Positions 15,050-23,671 of a DNA stretch of 64,000 bases are shown in pieces. Made by a program: the position numbers and the translations under genes. This DNA is from Thiodubiliella sp900128405 (GTDB lineage: Bacteria; Pseudomonadota; Gammaproteobacteria; PS1; Pseudothioglobaceae), in NCBI GenBank assembly GCA_963682085.1, contig OY821614.1:372001-436000 (forward strand), given 5' to 3'. The notes under the pieces were generated by a model that saw nothing but the letters and a program-made list of their open reading frames with translations, ran no database searches and had not been told where the DNA came from. Each line of letters starts with the position of its first letter. Position 1 is the stretch's first letter.

Positions 15050-17915
15050 TACTTGGCAAACCCCCATCACTGAAGAAGGATTAAATACTGTTAAAAAACT
15101 TCTAAAAAGAACAGCCAGTAAAAATATATCAGTTAGTTGCCATCAGCTAAAATCAAGAATACGAACGGAATTACTTTGGGTGGCTGGTAATCGGGATAAA
15201 TTTAATAATGAGGGGATTGTTGTGGTGAATTATACTAAGCAAGATAAATTTATAGGAGAAATAAATATGAACGAAATATATGCAAATACAAAAAAACAGC
15301 CATTAGATCAACATTTGTTTGCAGTTGGAATGGTGGCATACCATTTATGCAAGGAAATAAATATAGTAAAGTCAGATAATGCATTTGATAAAAATTTTGC
15401 TGAAGCAATTTTTATCGCAGGTTGTTGGCACGATATGGGAAAGGTAGATCCTTTTTATTCTAATTATTTAAAGAAAGAGTTAGATGTTGACAAAGATGTG
15501 CCAGAGGGTGGACAGCACAATGAAAGAGCTGATAAAAACTACCCAAGACATAATGAATCATCGTTATTGTTTTTTTATTTATTAAATAATCAAGAGTTTT
15601 CAAATCCTGCAATTAAAAAATATGTTGAGCACGCTATTTATTGGCATCATGATAGATGGAATCGTAGTTCTAACGGCAGTGAAATGGAGGTTTTTGAATT
15701 ATATCAAATTTACGCTAAAATTGACAGCAAGGTAAATTCAAACTTTACAAAATTATTTAGTGATATAAAAAACATAATAAAAAATATCAATCTAATGTCA
15801 AAAACATATTTTGACAACCTTATAACTGTGAATGATTGTTCTTCTAATTATATTGAAAATATTGATGATGCTTTATTGCCAACATATAAAAAATACAGAC
15901 CTAGGGAAAATGATGTAGGGGAATATTGTAAAGATATTACAACTAATGCCAAAAACAATATTATCAGAACACTTATAGTTAGTGCTGATTGGCTGGTATC
16001 TGGCATTAGTGCCGAGGTGTTAGAGGCACATATTGAGGAAAAAACATTACACAAATTGCTTGATAGTATGTTTTTAATTGAGGTGGGCTTAAAAGAAAAT
16101 ATTAAAAAATGTCTAAAAAGTTTTGCCGATAAAAAAGATGCCGATAAAGTCAGAAATAAGAAACAAACACAAGCGGCTACAGAATTAAGCAATAAAGTGG
16201 TTGGCATTTTAAATGGCCCTGCTGGTTGTGGAAAAACTAAAATAACCTTGGAGTGGGCATTAAATACAGATGCTAAAAAAATTATTTGGATTTGTCCTAG
16301 AGTGCAAATTTGTCAAGGTTTAAAAAATGATTTAATTAGTAACGATTATCTGCCAAATGCAAAAATTGAAATTTGCACAGGGGAGGAAAAAGTTATTTAT
16401 CAAAATGGTAGTGAAATAAAAGTAGAAGAAGGGCAAGAATTTTCAGGTGATATTGTTTTAACCACAATTGACCAAGTATTAAACACCATTATAACCCACA
16501 CTAAAGTGACTAAATTAGTGCAATATATGAATGCCCATGTAGTGTTTGATGAATATCACGAATATATTCAAATGCCAGGATTTAACTTGCTGTTTGCTGA
16601 ATTAGTGGAGTGTAAGAAACTACAAAATAAGAATAATACTTTACTTGTATCGGCTACACCTAATTTTTATTTTATTGAAAAATTATTGAAATTAAGAGGT
16701 ATCGTAAATTTTGAAAGTTTTAATAATAGTAAGTACAAAATTATATTTGAAAAATTTGAAAAATCAAAAAAGCAAGATAACCCTCTTTACCAAAAACAAG
16801 AGAGTGGAAATACTATTGTTATTAGTAATACTGCTATCACTGCACAATTAAGTTTTATTAAAAATCAAAATGAAGAAAATTCAATTTTATTTCACTCTAA
16901 ATTTAAACAAGATGATAAGAAAGAACTGTTTAATAAAATTAAAAATTCGTTTAAAAAAGATGGAAATAAAGATTACAATGTGCTGCGATCAGGCCCTGTG
17001 GTTCAGGCCTCATTAAATATAACCAGCGATAAAATGATAAGTGAATTTACCAATGCTGAAAATTGGCTACAAAGAATGGGGAGACTAGATAGGTTTGGCG
17101 ATAACCCTAAACCGAATTTATATATTTCTGCAATAGTTGAAAGTAGTACAGGTGTTTTTGGGTCAACAAATGATAGATTCCTAGAAGGGAAATTATATTG
17201 CCTACAAAGTGCGAAGGCTTGGTTTAAGTTTTTAGATAAAAATTTACCAGAAAATAGAATTGTAACTATTTCAAAGATTTATCAAATTTATAGTAATTTT
17301 TATAAAGATGTAGTAAGTTGTGAATCTATTAAACAAGATTTAATAGCTGTATTAAAAGATAGCGCCCAGTTAATTGAAAAAAAAATTATACCGCCGGTTG
17401 CTTATGCTAAGAGGCGTGAAAAATTACCAAAAGATAAAAAAATAAGAATTAAGGCTAATTCTTTAAGAGGTAATAATCGCTTTGTACAGATGGCGGTTAT
17501 AAATATAGATAGAGGTAAAATAGAGTATTTAAATGAGTATTTGTATGACGAAAACAAAGAATGTGATAATAATTTAACAGAAGATATGGACATTATTGAA
17601 GGAAAAGATTTTAGTGGAGAAACGAATCCAGATAAAGATTTACTAAGCAACATGTTTAAAAAGCATTATAAAATACTGAGTGATAAAACTGGTGAACAAA
17701 TTAGAAAACCAAGAAGTCTTTCTAAATACAAAGTAGATTCTAGGATGCCAGACAAACCTATTTATGTCAGTTATACACCAAAAGATTTAGAGCGATTGGG
17801 TGGTAACGACAAAGAGCCAAATTCTTGTGCAATTTACTATGCAATAGGAAAAAACCAGCCGATTGGGGCTATTCAATTTATAAAATTAATGGAGAGTAAT
17901 AATGACAATGAATAA
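15021..17915 (+). CDS. cas3: CRISPR-associated nuclease-helicase Cas3 (type I-F2; Cas2 N-terminus lost)
   Basis: A 964-residue Cas3, recruited by Cascade to nick and degrade target DNA. After a stretch homologous to the end of the Cas2 domain of I-F Cas2-3 (TWQTPIT...ELLWVAGNRDKFN, residues 11-70), the HD nuclease domain shows HLFAVG, the HDMGK motif near residue 137, HNESS and HAIYWHHDRW. The SF2 helicase follows: Walker A GPAGCGKT near 400, DEYH near 510, SATP near 543 and QRMGRLDRFGD near 684. All catalytic motifs are intact. The ATG at 15021 is the first available start and lacks a strong ribosome-binding site, so coupling to the upstream NYN ORF is likely. It overlaps cas7 by 14 nt. Confidence 0.93.
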   Translation: MPSPIELATNTWQTPITEEGLNTVKKLLKRTASKNISVSCHQLKSRIRTELLWVAGNRDKFNNEGIVVVNYTKQDKFIGEINMNEIYANTKKQPLDQHLFAVGMVAYHLCKEINIVKSDNAFDKNFAEAIFIAGCWHDMGKVDPFYSNYLKKELDVDKDVPEGGQHNERADKNYPRHNESSLLFFYLLNNQEFSNPAIKKYVEHAIYWHHDRWNRSSNGSEMEVFELYQIYAKIDSKVNSNFTKLFSDIKNIIKNINLMSKTYFDNLITVNDCSSNYIENIDDALLPTYKKYRPRENDVGEYCKDITTNAKNNIIRTLIVSADWLVSGISAEVLEAHIEEKTLHKLLDSMFLIEVGLKENIKKCLKSFADKKDADKVRNKKQTQAATELSNKVVGILNGPAGCGKTKITLEWALNTDAKKIIWICPRVQICQGLKNDLISNDYLPNAKIEICTGEEKVIYQNGSEIKVEEGQEFSGDIVLTTIDQVLNTIITHTKVTKLVQYMNAHVVFDEYHEYIQMPGFNLLFAELVECKKLQNKNNTLLVSATPNFYFIEKLLKLRGIVNFESFNNSKYKIIFEKFEKSKKQDNPLYQKQESGNTIVISNTAITAQLSFIKNQNEENSILFHSKFKQDDKKELFNKIKNSFKKDGNKDYNVLRSGPVVQASLNITSDKMISEFTNAENWLQRMGRLDRFGDNPKPNLYISAIVESSTGVFGSTNDRFLEGKLYCLQSAKAWFKFLDKNLPENRIVTISKIYQIYSNFYKDVVSCESIKQDLIAVLKDSAQLIEKKIIPPVAYAKRREKLPKDKKIRIKANSLRGNNRFVQMAVINIDRGKIEYLNEYLYDENKECDNNLTEDMDIIEGKDFSGETNPDKDLLSNMFKKHYKILSDKTGEQIRKPRSLSKYKVDSRMPDKPIYVSYTPKDLERLGGNDKEPNSCAIYYAIGKNQPIGAIQFIKLMESNNDNE

Positions 17916-18930
17916 AATAAAAGGTATAAAAAGTGTGGATTTTAAAATTACAGCAAGTGGCGAAGGCGTTGTAAACTGGAATGGCACTACTGAATTATCA
18001 ATTAAGATTAACGGGAAGTATGCTTTAGTAAATAATCACTCTTTGCCAAAATTAAGAGGTTATAGTAATAAAATAATAAGGACCAATAAAAGTAACGAAG
18101 AATCTAAAGTATCTAAAAGTCCAGATGATATTGATTTTAAAAAAACACCCTTATACATAAGCCAAAATTGTATTAGGCATCATTTGTTTAAAGGTGAAAA
18201 CTTTAATTTACAAGATCCACAAGTTGCCAAGGAGATGGAAAAATTATTGTGCTCAATAACAGGGCTTATTCGTGGTTATGTAATCCCAAAGAAGGAATAC
18301 AAAAGAACCAGTGCTTTACTAATCACAGATTTTGTGGAAACAAAAGGAAGGGGTAATTTTGAACAAATGTCAACTTCTGGCAGTAAGGCAAAACAAGAAA
18401 CTAAGTCAGGCGTTGATAAAAGTAATTCATTGTTTTCAAAAACCACTTTCGGTGAAACCGAATATGAGGCTTACGCTTCTATTAGCATAGAACAATTACA
18501 ATTTATATCATTAGATAACCAGTATAGCCGTCAAGCAATGGAATCAAATAATGAAATGGAATCCAAGAAGATTGCATTGACAATATCAAAGTATTTGCAA
18601 GAATTGGGAAATGACAAAAATGCTGAGGCAATTTATCATAAAAACTATGTTAGAAAAGGCTCAATTTTCACCAATAAAGAGCACGGTGAAGCTGGGATTT
18701 TACTAAACGATAATGCTATTGATGTATTGGTTAATCAGATGAAGTTTTTACTAGAAAATTTAGCCTTTAGGCAAGCAAAAGGTTGGATGATGATTGATGG
18801 CATTAACATAGATTACAATGATAGTACTTTGGCAAAGAGCATGTTTAGAATTAAAAGAAATTCAGATCATATTGAAAACAGAAAAGATGGTAAAAGGTAT
18901 GCTATTTATTTTGAAGGTCATAACTCATGA
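17902..18930 (+). CDS. cas7fv: Type I-F2 Cascade backbone protein Cas7fv
   Basis: The 342-residue protein matches the Cas7 of the minimal I-Fv (I-F2) Cascade known from Shewanella putrefaciens: SVDFKITASGEGVVNWNG near the N terminus, LPKLRGYSNK, TPLYISQNCIRHHLF, ITGLIRGYV, FSKTTFGETEYEAY, ISIEQLQFISLD, YVRKGSIF and a C-terminal RQAKGWMM. In that complex Cas7fv polymerises along the crRNA, and there is no separate large (Cas8) or small (Cas11) subunit; none is encoded here either. A GGAGAG ribosome-binding site lies inside the cas3 end. The stop overlaps the cas5 start as ATGA. Confidence 0.93.
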   Translation: MTMNKIKGIKSVDFKITASGEGVVNWNGTTELSIKINGKYALVNNHSLPKLRGYSNKIIRTNKSNEESKVSKSPDDIDFKKTPLYISQNCIRHHLFKGENFNLQDPQVAKEMEKLLCSITGLIRGYVIPKKEYKRTSALLITDFVETKGRGNFEQMSTSGSKAKQETKSGVDKSNSLFSKTTFGETEYEAYASISIEQLQFISLDNQYSRQAMESNNEMESKKIALTISKYLQELGNDKNAEAIYHKNYVRKGSIFTNKEHGEAGILLNDNAIDVLVNQMKFLLENLAFRQAKGWMMIDGINIDYNDSTLAKSMFRIKRNSDHIENRKDGKRYAIYFEGHNS

Positions 18931-20072
18931 TAATCGGTATAGAATACGATTCTTGCTGGCAAAATTCTGTTTTAGATAATGAAACAGAATTAAACAAATC
19001 ATCAGTAAGAAAGTTTAACAAATCAAATGGCAATCAACCTATCAGCAAAAATACAATACTTGGCGTTTTGTATAGATTGATAGGGGATCAAAGAACTTTA
19101 AGGGAGATACAAAATTCTAACCATTCTTACTTTAAAGATATTGAAGGAAAAATAACCTTTGATATTGTTGAAAAACAAACGACTGAAAACGAATTGGTAA
19201 TGCTTATAAATAAGAATAATTCAAGAGTAGGAGAAGGGAAATATATCGGCGTTATTAAAGACGATACTGCTTTGTTTTTTTCGGAAAATGCACCCAAACT
19301 TTGGTCTGTTTTATATTTGAGCCTTGAGGAAGTCATCAGTTTTATAAATAAACCTAATTTAATTAAATCGAAAGGCAGTTCAATGCCAAGAGATATTCTT
19401 AATCGTCTTGATGAAATAATGAAAATGCCAGTTTTACAAACGATAGAAAAACAAGTGAAGAAGAAAAATTTTGGAAAACAAAAAAGAGAAGAAAAATTAA
19501 AAACTATTGATAAAAATGATTTAAGGGCAATTGATAAGATAAAAAGAGAGATATTAAGATTTGATGAAAATATTGAGAGCATAAGGAGAAATATAGATAT
19601 AAATAAAGAGTCAAATCTAGTTTCGGAAATATTATCATCACTTGAAAAGCATTTTCCAGAAATCCCTAGGAGTGACTACTTAAAAAAAGACGGAGAAATT
19701 ATGATCATTAGACTTTATGCTGCTGCTCTTTATTTACAGGCTTATTTATTAGAAAAATCAGGGAATAATATAAGTAAATTGTATGTTCTCCAAAAAAAAG
19801 GAATAAATAAAGATAGTAAAACAATTCATGGTTTTTCAAAAAAAGGATTTAATGGGGTTCGTGATTTTTTAAATAAATTTAGCACTGGGGGTGATAAAAA
19901 ATCGGTCAACACGCCATTTTTATTAAGAAAGGAAAGCGGAAAATTTAAGATTATTTTAGATGTGGAGAGTAGCAGATCTAAGGAAATTAACAATATGATT
20001 GACTCAGCGGGAGTGTCTAGTTTTTATTTAGGCAAAAAAGGTTTAGCTTTTGTTAATTCAATAGAAATATAA
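18927..20072 (+). CDS. cas5fv: Type I-F2 Cascade protein Cas5fv
   Basis: A 381-residue protein with the Cas5fv hallmarks: N-terminal IEYDSCWQNS, GVLYRLIGDQRTL, and C-terminal SSFYLGKKGLAFVNSI. In I-F2 systems Cas5fv caps the 5' end of the crRNA and carries an extra helical domain that takes over PAM recognition from Cas8. A Lys/Glu-rich helical stretch (residues ~170-225) is prominent and makes the protein longer than the ~330-residue Shewanella form as I recall it. Start and stop are coupled to cas7 by a 4-nt overlap, and cas6f follows after 14 nt. Confidence 0.9.
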   Translation: MIIGIEYDSCWQNSVLDNETELNKSSVRKFNKSNGNQPISKNTILGVLYRLIGDQRTLREIQNSNHSYFKDIEGKITFDIVEKQTTENELVMLINKNNSRVGEGKYIGVIKDDTALFFSENAPKLWSVLYLSLEEVISFINKPNLIKSKGSSMPRDILNRLDEIMKMPVLQTIEKQVKKKNFGKQKREEKLKTIDKNDLRAIDKIKREILRFDENIESIRRNIDINKESNLVSEILSSLEKHFPEIPRSDYLKKDGEIMIIRLYAAALYLQAYLLEKSGNNISKLYVLQKKGINKDSKTIHGFSKKGFNGVRDFLNKFSTGGDKKSVNTPFLLRKESGKFKIILDVESSRSKEINNMIDSAGVSSFYLGKKGLAFVNSIEI

Positions 20073-20086
20073 GAGGAAGTTTAAAA

Positions 20087-20665
20087 ATGAATAATTACCA
20101 AGATATAAAAATACAACCAGATAAAGAATTTAATCTACCGACATTACGCAATAATGTTTGTCAAAAACTCCACAAAGCCATTTGGGATTTAAAAACCAAA
20201 AATATCGGCGTGAGTTTTCCAAAGTTGGATAATAAGTTGGGCGATACTATTCGCATTCATTCCAGTCAAAGTGATTTAGAAAAATTACAAAACTTAAATT
20301 GGCTAGGCGGTTTATCTGGTTATTGCAAAGTAAGTGATATTTTGACAGTACCCGATAAAGTCAAAGGCTATCAAGTGATTTCACGCATTCGCCAAACGAT
20401 GAATGAAGTTAAGTTAAGCCAGCGGATTTCACATCAAACACAAAATAATATCTTAAAAACTGATGCAGATATTCAAGCATATAAAAACCAATATCGAGCA
20501 AAAATGATGGCAACGAGCTTAGGTAGTCCATATTTGGAATTAAATAGTTCCAAAGGCGGGTTGTATCGGATTTATTTATATTTTGGCGAAATTCAAAATA
20601 GCCCTATTGCTGGTGAATTTAATAATTTTGGGCTTAGTAAAACAGCAACTGTTCCATTTTTTTGA
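20087..20665 (+). CDS. cas6f: CRISPR pre-crRNA endoribonuclease Cas6f (Csy4)
   Basis: A 192-residue Cas6f that cleaves the repeat hairpin to make crRNAs and stays bound to the 3' handle. The catalytic histidine is exactly at position 29 (KLHKAIWDL), as in Pseudomonas Csy4. IGVSFPKL, LNWLGGLSGYC, the arginine-rich helix with SRIRQTMNE, LGSPYLEL and the C-terminal GLSKTATVPFF are characteristic. A GAGGAAG ribosome-binding site precedes the ATG. The CRISPR array begins 133 nt after the stop, in the same direction. Confidence 0.95.
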   Translation: MNNYQDIKIQPDKEFNLPTLRNNVCQKLHKAIWDLKTKNIGVSFPKLDNKLGDTIRIHSSQSDLEKLQNLNWLGGLSGYCKVSDILTVPDKVKGYQVISRIRQTMNEVKLSQRISHQTQNNILKTDADIQAYKNQYRAKMMATSLGSPYLELNSSKGGLYRIYLYFGEIQNSPIAGEFNNFGLSKTATVPFF

Positions 20666-20797
20666 CCATTGATTTGGTTGCTCTTTAAAAATTTGTTAAA
20701 AATCAAGTAGTTGCAATAACTATATAAAGCATTGGTAAAAGTATTGTTTTTTGCTTTAAATCATTGTTGTAATTGCTTTTTTTGTAATTGAAATATT
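20666..20797 (+). promoter_or_regulatory. CRISPR leader
   Basis: A 132-bp AT-rich sequence between cas6f and the first repeat. It contains a perfect IHF consensus at 20701-20713 and a weaker one at 20759-20771. The repeats end in CTTAGAAA on this strand, as in other I-F arrays, so the leader is on this side and the array is transcribed rightward. Confidence 0.8.
20701..20713 (+). promoter_or_regulatory. IHF-binding-site consensus in the CRISPR leader
   Basis: AATCAAGTAGTTG matches the IHF consensus WATCAANNNNTTR at every defined position. A second, imperfect match (two mismatches) lies at 20759-20771, nearer the first repeat. IHF bends type I-E and I-F leaders to guide Cas1-Cas2 integration. 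Confidence 0.65.
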
Positions 20798-23286
20798 ATT
20801 TACCACCACATAGGTGGCTTAGAAATTATCCTCAAGATACGAAAATTCCCCATTATGATTTACCACCACATAGGTGGCTTAGAAAAATCTTTGTTTTTAT
20901 CGCCCCAGCCACCTAATCATTTACCACCACATAGGTGGCTTAGAAATGTATGCAAGATATCAGAAACACTTATAGCTTATTTACCACCACATAGGTGGCT
21001 TAGAAACGAAACAAAGTAATAAATTAATTTAAAAATAAATTTACCACCACATAGGTGGCTTAGAAAAAGACTTTCCTGCACCAACTAACGGTATTGTCAT
21101 TTACCACCACATAGGTGGCTTAGAAAGTTATTGGCGTGCCTGCCCAAGTTTCCGCAAAATTTACCACCACATAGGTGGCTTAGAAATCAACATCGTTGTT
21201 AGAGTTCCAAAAAACTAGATTTACCACCACATAGGTGGCTTAGAAAAGTAGAAGCACTAATAAATTGTTCTAAATCAAATTTACCACCACATAGGTGGCT
21301 TAGAAATAGGCAAACTTGCTGATAAAACATTTGATTTCATTTACCACCACATAGGTGGCTTAGAAAAATTTATACAGATACTGACAGTATTACTTGTGAT
21401 TTACCACCACATAGGTGGCTTAGAAAGTCTTTACCTTTGTTTAGTTGTTCTTGAATGTATTTACCACCACATAGGTGGCTTAGAAATTTAAAGGCTCGTT
21501 TAGTCGGATTTTAGCGTTATTTACCACCACATAGGTGGCTTAGAAATAAAGAAATTCCAACAATCAAAGCCATTAAAAATTTACCACCACATAGGTGGCT
21601 TAGAAATCGTTGTCCGCTGGGCGTGTATGAGTTGGATGATTTACCACCACATAGGTGGCTTAGAAATTTATTTTCAAAGGAACAAGGGTCTATCATAAAT
21701 TTACCACCACATAGGTGGCTTAGAAAGGCATTTGAGCACTAGTTGAATAATTATTAATATTTACCACCACATAGGTGGCTTAGAAATAAAAAAGGGGGGT
21801 GCGTGGGGGTAAAATGAAATTTACCACCACATAGGTGGCTTAGAAAATTCAAGAAATCTCTGGCATAAATTTTACGACATTTACCACCACATAGGTGGCT
21901 TAGAAATGTGCTTTGCTTTTTAACTGTCGCCTTTAAAGATTTACCACCACATAGGTGGCTTAGAAAAATTAGCTCTTGGGAGCGTAAACGAAAAATTAAT
22001 TTACCACCACATAGGTGGCTTAGAAAAAACTGCCAGTCAAGCCGACCATTGATTTTTTATTTACCACCACATAGGTGGCTTAGAAATATAAAAAAGATAA
22101 GACGATGATAGAAAGAAAATTTACCACCACATAGGTGGCTTAGAAAGTTAGCAATTAAAACTCTATTATTTTGTATAAATTTACCACCACATAGGTGGCT
22201 TAGAAAGACCATGTTGGCTGCTTGTGTTTCAGTTAACGATTTACCACCACATAGGTGGCTTAGAAAATTGAAACGGGTGGCACTATGACTGGATACAAAT
22301 TTACCACCACATAGGTGGCTTAGAAATAAAAAACAACCTTCAAAAATGGCAACCCAATATTTACCACCACATAGGTGGCTTAGAAATATTGTTAATCCTG
22401 TGGTGGGAACACCGACTAATTTACCACCACATAGGTGGCTTAGAAATCAAAACTTGTTATATTACTACTCAGCGATAAATTTACCACCACATAGGTGGCT
22501 TAGAAATCTTGAAGCAGTTGACTCTTCTTCGATTGCAAATTTACCACCACATAGGTGGCTTAGAAAAGATATTGAAGACAAGCTAAAGCCTGTTGCCAAT
22601 TTACCACCACATAGGTGGCTTAGAAATTTGTCGATGTCAGCAGCTAACGCTGTTATTGATTTACCACCACATAGGTGGCTTAGAAAAAAAGTTCTCCATT
22701 CGCTCTAATCATCAAACCATTTACCACCACATAGGTGGCTTAGAAACAATTAAGGGGCTTGTTGGGCGAACCGTAGACATTTACCACCACATAGGTGGCT
22801 TAGAAAGAAATAGAGCAGTATTTGCAGAATATTGGCAAATTTACCACCACATAGGTGGCTTAGAAATGTATATAAATCTGTTAAAACAGTTAATAAAGAT
22901 TTACCACCACATAGGTGGCTTAGAAAACTGGAACTTCACTCAGTCTTTGACTTTTTACATTTACCACCACATAGGTGGCTTAGAAAAGGTAACGGTTGAC
23001 CACTTCATTACCAATGGTATTTACCACCACATAGGTGGCTTAGAAAATCCATTTTAAAACCTTCATTATTTCATAATCATTTACCACCACATAGGTGGCT
23101 TAGAAAAGTATCAGAAATCTGCTTGCGTCCAGCTTTATATTTACCACCACATAGGTGGCTTAGAAAATAAATAGATCTATAAGCCCGAAGAGGATGAAAT
23201 TTACCACCACATAGGTGGCTTAGAAATCATCATTTTGGTCTTGTTAAGCGTGATTTTCATTTACCACCACATAGGTGGCTTAGAAA
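20798..23286 (+). CRISPR. Type I-F CRISPR array, 42 repeats and 41 spacers
   Basis: Forty-two 28-bp repeats begin ATTTA, contain the hairpin CCACC-ACATA-GGTGG (5-bp stem, 5-nt loop, as recognised by Cas6f) and end CTTAGAAA. All copies read as identical, including the last. Spacers are 32 bp except the second (33 bp), so the repeat starts are 20798, 20858, 20919 and then every 60 bp to 23259. I saw no duplicated spacers and no spacer matching elsewhere in the window. The lack of a degenerate terminal repeat, together with the IS3 fragment starting a few bases later, suggests the old end was cut off. Spacer targets cannot be identified here. Confidence 0.99.
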
Positions 23287-23290
23287 ATTT

Positions 23291-23495
23291 AAAAATCCTG
23301 AAGGTTATGTTTGCTAGCAATCTGTACTAAGGTTTGTTCGTTTTGCAATGGCTCAAGTGTGAGTTTGGTTTTGAATGTAGGTGTTCATTTGGTTTGTTTT
23401 TTACTCATTTTTTTACTTTAATTTTTTGTTTAGTTTGGTTTAATGGGTTTAAAATGAGAAAAATTAAATTGTTGTCTGAAATTGTTGGGGTTTCA
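23291..23495 (-). mobile_element. IS3-family remnant (orfA start and left flank)
   Basis: Read on the reverse strand, an ATG is followed by SKKQTK, a TGA stop, then TPTFKTKLTLEPLQNEQTL and QIASKHNL, the helix-turn-helix start of an IS3-type OrfA. The stretch of about 160 bp is homologous, in inverted orientation, to the remnant at 48873-49215, including non-coding sequence upstream of the ATG. The rest of the element is absent; the fragment is cut at the CRISPR array boundary. Confidence 0.7.
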
Positions 23496-23564
23496 TAAGA
23501 TTTAAAGAAGTCGCTAATTGGGCAGAAATTGAATTTTGCTAATTATCCATTTGTATAAAAGTCT
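23485..23564. mobile_element. MITE-like fragment (one terminal half)
   Basis: TTAAAGAAGTCGCTAATT, then AAATTGAATTTTGCTAATTATCC and a terminus ending AAAAGTCT correspond to the right half of the complete element at 37557-37716. The left half is missing, possibly lost where the element meets the IS3 fragment. Confidence 0.55.
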
Positions 23565-23671
23565 TGTTATTTGGCAAGTGTGGCTATTGATTGACGATAT
23601 AATTACCGTCTATTACATTAGTAATAGCAACTTGCAAGTGTTTTATTAAAAACAAAGGAGATTTAATACCA

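Larger units (their letters stand above)
23287..23671. other. Region between the CRISPR array and the metalloprotease gene
   Basis: It contains a reverse-strand IS3-type fragment (23291-23495), half a MITE-like element (to 23564), then about 100 bp leading to the AAAGGAG ribosome-binding site of the protease gene. A TTGACG...TAATTA-like pair near 23591-23618 may serve as promoter, but the match is weak. Confidence 0.6.

Noticed and set aside
15021..20665. Classical I-F (I-F1) or transposon-linked I-F3 system
   Set aside because: No cas8f is present, Cas7 and Cas5 match the fv types, Cas3 is present, and there are no tnsABCD/tniQ genes.
20826..20910. First spacers as self-targeting sequences within the window
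   Set aside because: I scanned for matches to neighbouring genes by eye and saw none; a genome-wide search would be needed.
21071..21102. Spacer 5, whose complement reads PLVGAGKS, as proof of an ATPase target
   Set aside because: Ten codons are too short to identify a protospacer.
21908..23057. Forward reading frames made of LPPHRWLRN or IYHHIGGLE repeats
   Set aside because: They are translations of the CRISPR repeats and spacers; the 60-bp period happens to keep the frame open.
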